Assembly: GCF_036173105.1 (NCBI RefSeq)
Contig: NZ_CP108053.1
Location: forward strand, 3,162,001 to 3,226,000
Length of the DNA stretch: 64,000 nt
DNA from: Streptomyces sp. NBC_00287
GTDB lineage: Bacteria > Actinomycetota > Actinomycetes > Streptomycetales > Streptomycetaceae
Direction: 5' to 3'
Part shown: one piece after another, positions 15,491 through 22,437 of the stretch
Position numbering within the stretch: position 1 is the stretch's first letter
Layout of the letters: the number at the start of each line of letters is the position of its first letter
Position numbers and translations under genes: made by a program
The notes under the pieces: generated by a model
Seen by the model: the letters and a program-made list of their open reading frames with translations, nothing else
Databases searched by the model: none
What the model was told of the DNA's origin: nothing

Positions 15491-15957
15491 TGTCCGCCCT
15501 CCTGGTATTCCGGTTCCTTGGTTAAGAGTAGCTAAACGCGTAGGCGTGAGGGGGCAGTTGTGAGATTTCAGCGCTCACGGTCGACTGGCCAACCTGCGTC
15601 GCTGGCTGCTGTCTCTCTCGTGTTGCGTCAGCAGGCGGGGGCGGCATAGTCAGATCGGGGCTTCGACGATTTGGAAAGGGACTGCCCGTGCCAGCTTGCT
15701 GGACTGCGGACTACATGCCCTACGTGTCGGGCCGTCTCCGGGCCGTCGAGGGATGGCCAGTGACGGCGGCTAACAACCAAGGATGACCACGACGGCTCGG
15801 CAGCCGACAAGCCGTCGTGGCGCATCCGCCCAGCCACATCCGCGCCCGCCAGTAGTCGATCGGGATGGCGGTGCCGGTGTAGATGGGCCAGAAGTAGAGG
15901 GTCTGCTGGCCGTGCGAGGCACACTGCTGTTCTGGCTGTCTTGAGGGGGAGGGACCA
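15491..15957. other. Gene-free cargo spacer
   Basis: No gene with a credible start is seen in 467 bp. A minus-strand frame holding TLYFWPIYTGTAIPIDYW might be a remnant of a lost gene, but it has no ribosome site. A hairpin sits at 15787-15820. Confidence 0.5.
15787..15820. terminator. Hairpin CCACGACGGCT/AGCCGTCGTGG
   Basis: A perfect 11-bp inverted repeat (15787-15797 and 15810-15820) with a 12-base loop lies in the cargo spacer. It is a candidate terminator. No gene on either strand clearly ends into it. Confidence 0.45.
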
Positions 15958-16326
15958 GTGGTGGAGAACCGCAAGGCTCTGGAGCACGAGGACGGCATCG
16001 TGTGGACAGAAGACATCGAACGGTTCGACTACGTTCGGCAGTCCGTGGAGCTGTCCGCAGGGACGCGACGACGCCCCGTACAGTGGCGAGGAACCGGACG
16101 GCGGGTTGGCTACGCCGTGCTTCGTCCCGATGCTCCCAGCGGAGACGTACCCGGCAATTTCGTGCGGCGGGTCTTTTGGGTCAAGGAGTACGACAGGTCT
16201 GAACAGCCGAACGGTACGTACAGGCACTCTGCGCCAAGTGAGGCAGTCGATCCACGGACCGTAGCTCCGGGAGTCTGGGGGAAGCTCACTGAACGCGCAT
16301 GGGGCGCGCCCCTTCCTGAGGCGTAA
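15958..16326 (+). CDS. Hypothetical protein, 122 residues
   Basis: This is a soluble, charged protein with no recognised domain. The N-terminal part is acidic (EHEDGIVWTEDIERFDY), the middle basic (GTRRRPVQWRGTGRR), and there is a Pro-rich tail. GGGGGAGGG lies about 5 bases before the GTG at 15958 (a second GTG follows directly), which supports expression. It is the only plus-strand gene between the PIN-like and DUF3578 genes of the cargo zone. I cannot assign a role. Confidence 0.5.
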   Translation: MVENRKALEHEDGIVWTEDIERFDYVRQSVELSAGTRRRPVQWRGTGRRVGYAVLRPDAPSGDVPGNFVRRVFWVKEYDRSEQPNGTYRHSAPSEAVDPRTVAPGVWGKLTERAWGAPLPEA

Positions 16327-16407
16327 TCACCTGGCACGGCATCTGGGGCACATCCCTGGGGCACCGGAGTGTACGGCCCCGAAAACTCCTGGTCATGCCC
16401 TGCGCGC

Positions 16408-16431
16408 CGCGCAGAATGTAAAGCTGCCGAC
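16408..16431. repeat. Left copy of a tRNA-Tyr-like imperfect direct repeat
   Basis: This 24-bp stretch matches 19017-19040 at 21 of 24 positions; both include TGTAAA then CTGCCGAC. The right copy resembles the anticodon arm of a tyrosine tRNA more closely. The two copies bracket the DUF3578 and zinc-ribbon genes. Confidence 0.4.
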
Positions 16432-16527
16432 GACCGACCTCGCCGATGTTGCGAAGCTGGGCGGCCGGCCGGGCTTGCCCAGGAGCCGCGGGCGCCGGCC
16501 GATGTCAGGCGGGAATTGGGGCAAGTC

Positions 16528-17634
16528 TCAGGCGAGGCCTGCGGCCAGGGCGGACGGGGACCCGGCCCATCCTTCGTCTGTCCGCCACACTGCTGCGATG
16601 CCGTGGTGCTCAAGGAGCCGAACGTACACGTCACCAACGGCTTCTGAGAACAAGGCCATCTTGTGCGGCTGCGCGTCCTCTGGGTACAGGCAGAAGGCGT
16701 AGGTAGCGAGCTGCCCTAGTGCCTCCCGTACGGCTCCCGTTGCGTTCCCGCGGCGGATGAACTTGGCTTCAGCGAGCCAGTGGATTCCATCCCTGATAAT
16801 GACCAGGTCCCGCGGATGCACGTTGGTGCCTACCTCGACGCCTTGCCCTCGGAGGTACGTACCGTACTGCTGCACGAGAGTCTCGTGGCTGCGGCTTTTG
16901 CGCAGCCGTCGTGCTGTCACTACCTGGACGTACTCTTCATCGCTCTTGGGCGCGAAGTGCAGAGGGAGCTCCCGGGACTGCGCGGGAGGCTGCTCGACCA
17001 CCGTAACGATGGTGTCGCGGGTAGTCTGACGTACCTCTTCACGGACTGCCAGGGCGTCCTGGTACAGACCGATCATGCGGCTGAGGTCGGCACGCAACGT
17101 CTGTTCGTCAGGCAACGCGGCGACTTCGTAGGTGGTGGCCAGAATGTTGCCGGCCTCGTACGAGCGCGGCAACCCCGGCTGGCCACCGAGGTTGATTGTG
17201 GCATCCAAACCAGCCCTTGCCTCGACTGGCAGGGCTTCCCTGATGGCTTTAGCTTGTGCGGCTAGCTTTTGGCGGGCCTCGCGGGCACCCAAGGCCTTAG
17301 TGATCTCCGTGACACCCTGGTTGAGGCTCAGCGCGAACGTCTGCCTGTCCTCGGCGAGGAGGTAGACGAGGTACATGCCTCGCGTGGCCGTTGTCGTCTC
17401 ATCGGGGTCAAAGAAGGACACCCAGGGGCAGACTGCTGCGTTGCCTCGCCCCGGGCTTCCCTCGACGAGGTAGCCCGCTGGCACGAAGCGGCCGATCTCC
17501 GCTGGTGCTGCGCGCAGCAGTCGCGCAGCGTCGCTGCTTGTGCTGGCGTCCGAGCCCACCCCGAAGGTGGTGCCGACCTGGTGAAGGAAGTAGCCGAGCT
17601 CCATGGTGCGGATGCTACGCGCGGCCACTGACAA
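16528..17634 (-). CDS. DUF3578/MrcB-N domain protein with PD-(D/E)xK-like C-terminus
   Basis: The 368-residue protein has an N-terminal DUF3578 (MrcB-like) domain, recognisable by GYLVEGSPGRGNAAVCPWVS and YLVYLLAEDRQTFALSLNQG. Its C-terminal third reads like a restriction-type nuclease: a basic helix, then DLVIIRDGIHWLAEAKFI with the D...ExK arrangement, and a Gln-containing helix (REALGQLATYAF). DUF3578 occurs in McrBC-like modification-dependent restriction systems. A TTG at 17634 follows GGAGGGG with good spacing; an ATG at 17604 is the alternative. No partner GTPase is nearby. Defence against modified DNA is an inference. Confidence 0.68.
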   Translation of the reverse strand: MSVAARSIRTMELGYFLHQVGTTFGVGSDASTSSDAARLLRAAPAEIGRFVPAGYLVEGSPGRGNAAVCPWVSFFDPDETTTATRGMYLVYLLAEDRQTFALSLNQGVTEITKALGAREARQKLAAQAKAIREALPVEARAGLDATINLGGQPGLPRSYEAGNILATTYEVAALPDEQTLRADLSRMIGLYQDALAVREEVRQTTRDTIVTVVEQPPAQSRELPLHFAPKSDEEYVQVVTARRLRKSRSHETLVQQYGTYLRGQGVEVGTNVHPRDLVIIRDGIHWLAEAKFIRRGNATGAVREALGQLATYAFCLYPEDAQPHKMALFSEAVGDVYVRLLEHHGIAAVWRTDEGWAGSPSALAAGLA

Positions 17635-17850
17635 CGCTTGATTCCCCTCCTGCGAGGCCTAGTTGACGGTCCTCGGTGGCGTCATCGATGAACGGCATGC
17701 TGAGAGGTCGGCGCACATGGCTTCCAGATCTGCTTCGAGTCGATCAGGCCAACGAGTGAGCCGTCGTGCTTGGCGCCCCAATTGGCCCGTTCTGAGAACT
17801 GCAGTGGCCCATGAGATAGCAACTCGCCATGATTGCCCGTGGACTTCGAC

Positions 17851-18921
17851 ATGATTCCCAGTGTGACAAGACGACTGAAGGTGACTCCCGTTGAAGCTAC
17901 GGCGGAACTCAACGAAGCCGGCTGCGAGCCAGCAGAGCCCTACCCAGGACGCACGTCGACCCCATGGCTGGTTACATGCCGAAGCAAGCGTTGCCCCGCC
18001 AATGGGAAGCCGTTCAAGGTCTATCTCAGCTACATCCGCAACCCGGTATATGGCGGCACTGGCTGTGGGGAGTGCCGCAAGAGGCGCCGTGCGGAGGAGC
18101 GTCGCGCTGACATGATCACTCGTGGACGCGTCCTACCGATGGAGATCATCCACGACGTCAGGCAGCCGACTCGCGCGTGGTGTCTTCGGTGCTGGGAGGT
18201 CGTCGCCCCCCGATTGGACAACATTCGCTCAGGCCAAGGCAGTTGCGAGCACTGCGGTGGCAAGGCTCGGTTTCCCGATGAAAAGGCGCGGCGGCTCGCC
18301 CGCGCATGGGGCTATGAGCCCGACGCCGACATTCCCTATAGGAATGACACCACCAGATGGCCGGGGCGGTGTCTGGCCCATGGGCACTTCTGTGACCCGT
18401 CCCTAAACGCCCGCTTCAGCGGTGGGCCCTGCGCTGCGTGTGCTGAGCATGGTTTCAAGCCTGACCGACCAGCGTTGCTGTACCTGGTCATCAAGTCGAC
18501 TCTGGCCGCCGCCAAGATCGGTATTTGCGAGAGTACGCCGAAGAACAGCCGCTTGTACGAGCACGGCCGTAATGGGTGGACTCTCCTGGAGAAGCTGGCC
18601 TTTCCGCTCGGGCGTGATGCGCGGGCTGTGGAGAAGGCTACGGTGGAGTCCTGGCGCGTTCGCGGTTGGCCGCCTGTCTTGGACAACGGTCTTGCGTACG
18701 ACGGCTACACGGAGACGGTGTCTCTGCGGTCAATCTCTGCCGCGGAGATCTGGGCTGAGGTATGCGCGGTGTTGGCCTCTGCGGACGGCCTACTGTCCGA
18801 AGGAGAGGTCTTGCGGAAAGACCTCGGTGCTGGCTCTAGCACCCCAGTTTCCTCGGAGCGCTCCGAAGACTATCGAGGTGGCTCGTCCGGGTACCCATGG
18901 GCGGTTGGGCCATCAACTTAG
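17851..18921 (+). CDS. Zinc-ribbon repeat protein with GIY-YIG-like nuclease domain
   Basis: This 356-residue protein carries three Cys-rich ribbon or treble-clef-like repeats. These are CRSKRCP to CGECRKR (about 44-80), WCLRCWEV to CEHCGGK (about 108-137), and RCLAHGHFC to CAACAEHG (about 165-194). The C-terminal domain opens with LLYLVIKSTLAAAKIGI and continues with a spaced Arg, RLYEHGRNGW and a conserved acidic helix, the layout of GIY-YIG nucleases. The DNA-reading ribbons plus nuclease architecture resembles homing-endonuclease-like proteins. The start is uncertain: the ATG at 17851 is chosen, while a GTG at 17839 and a TTG at 17833 are in frame, none with a strong ribosome site. Confidence 0.6.
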   Translation: MIPSVTRRLKVTPVEATAELNEAGCEPAEPYPGRTSTPWLVTCRSKRCPANGKPFKVYLSYIRNPVYGGTGCGECRKRRRAEERRADMITRGRVLPMEIIHDVRQPTRAWCLRCWEVVAPRLDNIRSGQGSCEHCGGKARFPDEKARRLARAWGYEPDADIPYRNDTTRWPGRCLAHGHFCDPSLNARFSGGPCAACAEHGFKPDRPALLYLVIKSTLAAAKIGICESTPKNSRLYEHGRNGWTLLEKLAFPLGRDARAVEKATVESWRVRGWPPVLDNGLAYDGYTETVSLRSISAAEIWAEVCAVLASADGLLSEGEVLRKDLGAGSSTPVSSERSEDYRGGSSGYPWAVGPST

Positions 18922-19016
18922 GTCGACACTGCTCGACGCAGGAATCATGCTCTGCGGAGCACGTGTGGGGCAGGCGCAGGCTAGATGAGAGACCGTGCAG
19001 GTGGCAGCAGACGCCT

Positions 19017-19040
19017 CGCGCGGACTGTAAATCTGCCGAC
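19017..19040. repeat. tRNA-Tyr anticodon-arm-like fragment, right copy
   Basis: GGACTGTAAATCTGCCG, followed by ACTCAGCCT, closely resembles the anticodon stem-loop and variable region of bacterial tRNA-Tyr (GUA). No acceptor or T arm follows, so it is not a functional tRNA. A degenerate copy lies at 16408-16431. Such fragments are typical scars of att sites used by tyrosine integrases. Confidence 0.45.
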
Positions 19041-19105
19041 TCAGCCTTGCCTGCAAGCCGCTCGTTATCCTGGTCTTTGTCCAGTACACCAACGGACGCC
19101 ACCCC

Positions 19106-19127
19106 GAGGGCACAACGAGGGCACAAC
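19106..19127. repeat. Right pair of AGGGCAC repeats, candidate arm-type sites
   Basis: GAGGGCACAAC is repeated twice in direct tandem (19106-19116 and 19117-19127). The AGGGCAC cores are 11 bp apart, the same motif and spacing as the pair at 833-851 on the left side of the element. Confidence 0.5.
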
Positions 19128-19219
19128 GGCTACACACGAGTCCAACGGCAACCAACGCCAGCAAACGCCATCTGGCCTGGTCAGCGACGCGGCTTGACAG
19201 CCTCCGCAGATGATGCAGC

Positions 19220-19250
19220 AAGGGGCGGCACCCCCGCACGGGTGCCGCCC
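19220..19250. repeat. attR: 31-bp direct repeat forming a hairpin
   Basis: This is identical to 761-791 and contains the same 11-bp stem. It lies 77 bp beyond the ppdK stop codon, so the regenerated hairpin remains available next to the chromosome on this side too. Confidence 0.88.
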
Positions 19251-19262
19251 CTCTCTCGCATT

Positions 19263-19314
19263 CCGGAGCCGCCGTGGATCGGTACTGAGGGTCGGGGACC
19301 CACGACGGCTCCGG
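19263..19314 (-). terminator. ppdK terminator hairpin
   Basis: The arms 19263-19277 and 19300-19314 pair at 14 of 15 positions (CCGGAGCCG... with ...CGGCTCCGG), 13 bp beyond the ppdK stop on the minus strand. Confidence 0.65.
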
Positions 19315-19326
19315 AGTCTTTGAAGG

Positions 19327-22032
19327 TCAGCGGTGGTCGCTGCCCTCCGACTGGGTGGCCGCGCGACCCGCTTCGAGGCGGGCGACCGGGATGCGGAACG
19401 GGGAGCAGGAGACGTAGTCCAGACCCACCTCGTGGAAGAAGTGGACCGACTCCGGGTCACCGCCGTGCTCGCCGCAGACGCCGAGCTTGAGGTCGGGACG
19501 AGTCGCCCGGCCCGCCTCGGCGGCGGACTTCACCAGCGAGCCCACGCCGTCCTTGTCGATCGTCTCGAAGGGGCTGACCCCGAAGATGCCCTTCTCCAGG
19601 TACGCGGTGAAGAACGAAGCCTCCACGTCGTCCCGGCTGAAGCCCCACACCGTCTGGGTCAGGTCGTTCGTGCCGAAGCTGAAGAACTCCGCCGCCTCCG
19701 CGATCTGACCGGCCGTGAGGGCCGCCCGCGGGAGCTCGATCATCGTGCCGATGGCCAGCTTGAGCGAAGTACCCGTCGCCGCCTCGACCTCCGCGACGAC
19801 CTGGTCGGCCTCCTCGCGGACGATCTCCAGCTCCTGGACGGTGCCGACGAGCGGGATCATGATCTCCGCGCGCGGGTCGCCCTTTGCGTTCTTGCGCTCG
19901 GCCGCGGCCTCGGCGATCGCGCGGACCTGCATGGTGAACAGACCGGGGATGACCAGGCCGAGGCGTACGCCGCGCAGACCCAGCATCGGGTTCTGCTCGT
20001 GCAGCCGGTGTACCGCCTGGAGCAGGCGCAGTTCGTTCTCGTGCGGCTCCTGGCGGGACTCCGCGAGGGCGACCCGGACCGACAGCTCGGTGATGTCGGG
20101 GAGGAACTCGTGCAGCGGCGGGTCGAGGAGCCGGACCGTCACCGGCAGCCCGTCCATCGCCTCGAACAGCTCGACGAAGTCCTTCTTCTGGAGCGGCAGC
20201 AGCTCCTTGAGGGAGTCCTCGCGCTCGGCCTCGGTGTCCGCCAGGATCAGCCGCTCCACCAGCTCACGCCGGTCGCCGAGGAACATGTGCTCCGTACGGC
20301 AGAGACCGATGCCCTGGGCGCCGAAGCGACGGGCGCGCAGCGCGTCCTCGGCGTTGTCGGCGTTGGCCCGTACGCGCAGCCGGCGCTTGCGGTCCGCGAA
20401 CGCCATGATCCGGTGGACGGCCTCCACCAGCTCGTCGGCGTCGTCCGCACCCGCGTGCATCCGGCCCTCGAAGTACTCCACGACGGGGGACGGGACGACC
20501 GGTACCTCGCCGAGGTAGACCTTGCCCGACGACCCGTCGATCGAGATCAGGTCGCCCTCCTCCACCACATGACCGCCCGGGACGGTCATCCGGCGGCGCT
20601 TGGTGTCGACCTCGAGCTCCTCGGCGCCGCAGACACAGGTCTTGCCCATGCCGCGCGCGACCACGGCCGCGTGGGAGGTCTTGCCGCCGCGCGAGGTCAG
20701 GATGCCCTCGGCCGCGATCATGCCGTCCAGGTCGTCGGGGTTGGTCTCCCGGCGGACCAGGATGACCTTCTCGCCCGAACGCGACCACTTCACCGCGGTG
20801 TACGAGTCGAAGACCGCCTTGCCGACCGCCGCACCCGGCGAAGCCGCGATGCCCCGGCCGACCTGCTCGGTCTTCGCTTCCTCGTCGAACTTCGGGAACA
20901 TCAGCTGCGCGAGCTGGGCGCCGTTGACGCGCTGAAGCGCCTCGGTCTCGTCGATCAGACCCTGGTCCACCAGCTGCGTGGCGATGCGGAAGGCCGCGCC
21001 CGCCGTGCGCTTGCCGACGCGCGTCTGGAGCATCCAGAGCTGGCCCCGCTCGATGGTGAACTCGATGTCGCAGAGATCCTTGTAGTGGTTCTCCAGGGTC
21101 TCCATGATCTGCATCAGCTGGTCGTACGACTTCTTGTCGATCGTCTCCAGCTCCGCCAGCGGGACGGTGTTGCGGATACCCGCCACCACGTCCTCGCCCT
21201 GCGCGTTCTGCAGGTAGTCGCCGTACACGCCCTGGTGGCCGGAGGCGGGGTCACGCGTGAACGCCACACCGGTACCGGAGTCCGGGCCGAGGTTGCCGAA
21301 CACCATCGAGCAGATGTTGACGGCCGTACCCAGATCGCCGGGGATCCGCTCCTGGCGCCGGTAGAGCTTGGCGCGGTCGGTGTTCCAGGAGTTGAAGACC
21401 GCCTCGATGGCGAGGTCCATCTGCTCGCGGGGGTCCTGCGGGAAGTCCCGGCCGGCCTCGGTCTTGACGATCTTCTTGAACCTGGTGACGAGCTTCTTGA
21501 GGTCGGCCGCCTCCAGCTCGGTGTCGACGGTGACCTTCTTGGCCGTCTTCGCCGCGTCCAGCGCGTCCTCGAAGAGCTCGCCGTCGACGCCGAGGACGGT
21601 CTTGCCGAACATCTGGATCAGGCGCCGGTAGGAGTCCCAGGCGAAGCGGTCGTCGCCGGCCTGCTTGGCGAGGCCCTGCACCGACTTGTCGGAGAGGCCG
21701 ATGTTCAGGACCGTGTCCATCATGCCGGGCATGGAGAACTTGGCACCGGAGCGGACCGAGACAAGGAGGGGGTTGTCGGCCTGGCCGAGCTTCTTGCCCA
21801 TCGTGGTCTCAAGGGTGTCGAGGTGCGCACTCACCTCGTCACGCAGTGCCGCCGGCTCCTCGCCACTGTCGAGGTAGACCTTGCAGGCCTCAGTGGTGAT
21901 CGTGAAGCCGGGCGGGACAGGAAGACCCAGGTTGGTCATCTCGGCGAGGTTTGCACCTTTACCGCCCAGAAGGTCCTTGAGCTCCTTGTTGCCCTCGGTG
22001 AAGTCGTAAACGAACTTTTTGTTTTCCGACAC
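19327..22032 (-). CDS. ppdK: Pyruvate, phosphate dikinase
   Basis: This 901-residue cytoplasmic enzyme interconverts pyruvate, ATP and Pi with phosphoenolpyruvate, AMP and PPi, linking glycolysis and gluconeogenesis. The ATP-grasp domain begins GGKGANLAEMTNLGLPVPPGF. The swivelling phospho-His domain has GGKTSHAAVVARGMGKTCVCG with the catalytic His near residue 450. The PEP-binding TIM barrel contains MIELPRAAL, FFSFGTNDLTQ and LGVCGEHGGDP with its catalytic Cys. The GTG at 22032 follows GAGGAG and gives the usual family length; the open frame extends further upstream without support. Paired CGCTCA/TGAGCG palindromes lie upstream. Confidence 0.96.
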   Translation of the reverse strand: MSENKKFVYDFTEGNKELKDLLGGKGANLAEMTNLGLPVPPGFTITTEACKVYLDSGEEPAALRDEVSAHLDTLETTMGKKLGQADNPLLVSVRSGAKFSMPGMMDTVLNIGLSDKSVQGLAKQAGDDRFAWDSYRRLIQMFGKTVLGVDGELFEDALDAAKTAKKVTVDTELEAADLKKLVTRFKKIVKTEAGRDFPQDPREQMDLAIEAVFNSWNTDRAKLYRRQERIPGDLGTAVNICSMVFGNLGPDSGTGVAFTRDPASGHQGVYGDYLQNAQGEDVVAGIRNTVPLAELETIDKKSYDQLMQIMETLENHYKDLCDIEFTIERGQLWMLQTRVGKRTAGAAFRIATQLVDQGLIDETEALQRVNGAQLAQLMFPKFDEEAKTEQVGRGIAASPGAAVGKAVFDSYTAVKWSRSGEKVILVRRETNPDDLDGMIAAEGILTSRGGKTSHAAVVARGMGKTCVCGAEELEVDTKRRRMTVPGGHVVEEGDLISIDGSSGKVYLGEVPVVPSPVVEYFEGRMHAGADDADELVEAVHRIMAFADRKRRLRVRANADNAEDALRARRFGAQGIGLCRTEHMFLGDRRELVERLILADTEAEREDSLKELLPLQKKDFVELFEAMDGLPVTVRLLDPPLHEFLPDITELSVRVALAESRQEPHENELRLLQAVHRLHEQNPMLGLRGVRLGLVIPGLFTMQVRAIAEAAAERKNAKGDPRAEIMIPLVGTVQELEIVREEADQVVAEVEAATGTSLKLAIGTMIELPRAALTAGQIAEAAEFFSFGTNDLTQTVWGFSRDDVEASFFTAYLEKGIFGVSPFETIDKDGVGSLVKSAAEAGRATRPDLKLGVCGEHGGDPESVHFFHEVGLDYVSCSPFRIPVARLEAGRAATQSEGSDHR

Positions 22033-22234
22033 GGGTCCCAACTCCTCGAGGACTCGGTGGCTGCCCTGACGGCGAGGAACATACCCAGATCGAAGGCGCC
22101 TGGGTACGTCCACTTGTGCGTCATGCCCCTGTAACCGGTCGTCCGCCACGGGATCGAAAGTCAAAGCTTGGCAAGGAAGCACGCCGCCATGTGTTCACTT
22201 CTTGAATGAATCCACCCCCGTAGACCCGAAATAT

Positions 22235-22352
22235 CGCTCAACTGAGCGCAAGCCAGCACGTCTGATTTCGATCGATGAACGATCAAGGGGTGGCACCCAG
22301 TGCCACCCCTTGGAGAAGTGCAGCAGCCCAAGATTCGCTCATCTGAGCGCAA
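22235..22352. promoter_or_regulatory. Two CGCTCA-N2-TGAGCG palindromes
   Basis: CGCTCAACTGAGCGCAA at 22235-22251 and CGCTCATCTGAGCGCAA at 22336-22352 are identical except for one base in the spacer. Each is a 14-bp interrupted palindrome, and they lie 101 bp apart upstream of ppdK. The regulator is not identifiable from this window. Confidence 0.55.
22284..22312 (-). terminator. Hairpin after the ROK regulator gene
   Basis: The perfect 12-bp stem CAAGGGGTGGCA/TGCCACCCCTTG (22284-22295 and 22301-22312) with a 5-base loop lies downstream of the ROK regulator on the minus strand, before ppdK. Confidence 0.65.
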
Positions 22353-22437
22353 CCCTTATCAAGGGTGGCGAGAATCACGCTGCCACAGGCGCCGGAATTT
22401 CACCATGCGGACGTGTCTTGGGACGGAAACGTGCTGC

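Larger units (their letters stand above)
18922..19219. other. Right end of the AICE, gene-free
   Basis: This stretch contains the tRNA-Tyr-like fragment (19017-19040) and the AGGGCAC pair (19106-19127). I find no gene. Confidence 0.5.
761..19250. mobile_element. Integrated AICE (integrative and conjugative element), about 18.5 kb
   Basis: The element is bounded by a 31-bp identical direct repeat (761-791 and 19220-19250). An integrase gene starts its 3' end 52 bp inside the left repeat, the usual AICE layout. Inside are modules for integration and excision (843-2354), replication (2421-5126), conjugative DNA transfer by an FtsK-like pump (6629-11627), regulation (11990-14155) and cargo (14225-18921). 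No relaxase or type IV secretion genes are seen, as expected for the single-protein double-stranded transfer of actinomycete AICEs. Replication genes are of the primase-polymerase type. All parts needed for mobility look intact, so the element may still be active; this is inferred from intact reading frames only. Confidence 0.9.
22033..22437. other. Regulatory spacer upstream of ppdK
   Basis: This gene-free stretch of 405 bp holds two interrupted palindromes of CGCTCA-N2-TGAGCG and a strong hairpin between them. No small gene with a ribosome site is evident. Confidence 0.6.

Noticed and set aside
15628..16227. Minus-strand frame of 199 codons in the cargo spacer
   Set aside because: It has no ribosome site and opposes the better-supported plus-strand gene at 15958; at most it contains remnants.
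19017..19060. Functional tRNA-Tyr gene
   Set aside because: Only the anticodon arm and part of the variable region resemble the tRNA; the D, T and acceptor arms are missing.
19333..22134. 933-codon plus-strand frame antisense to ppdK
   Set aside because: It is an exact antisense shadow of ppdK with no family signature or ribosome site.
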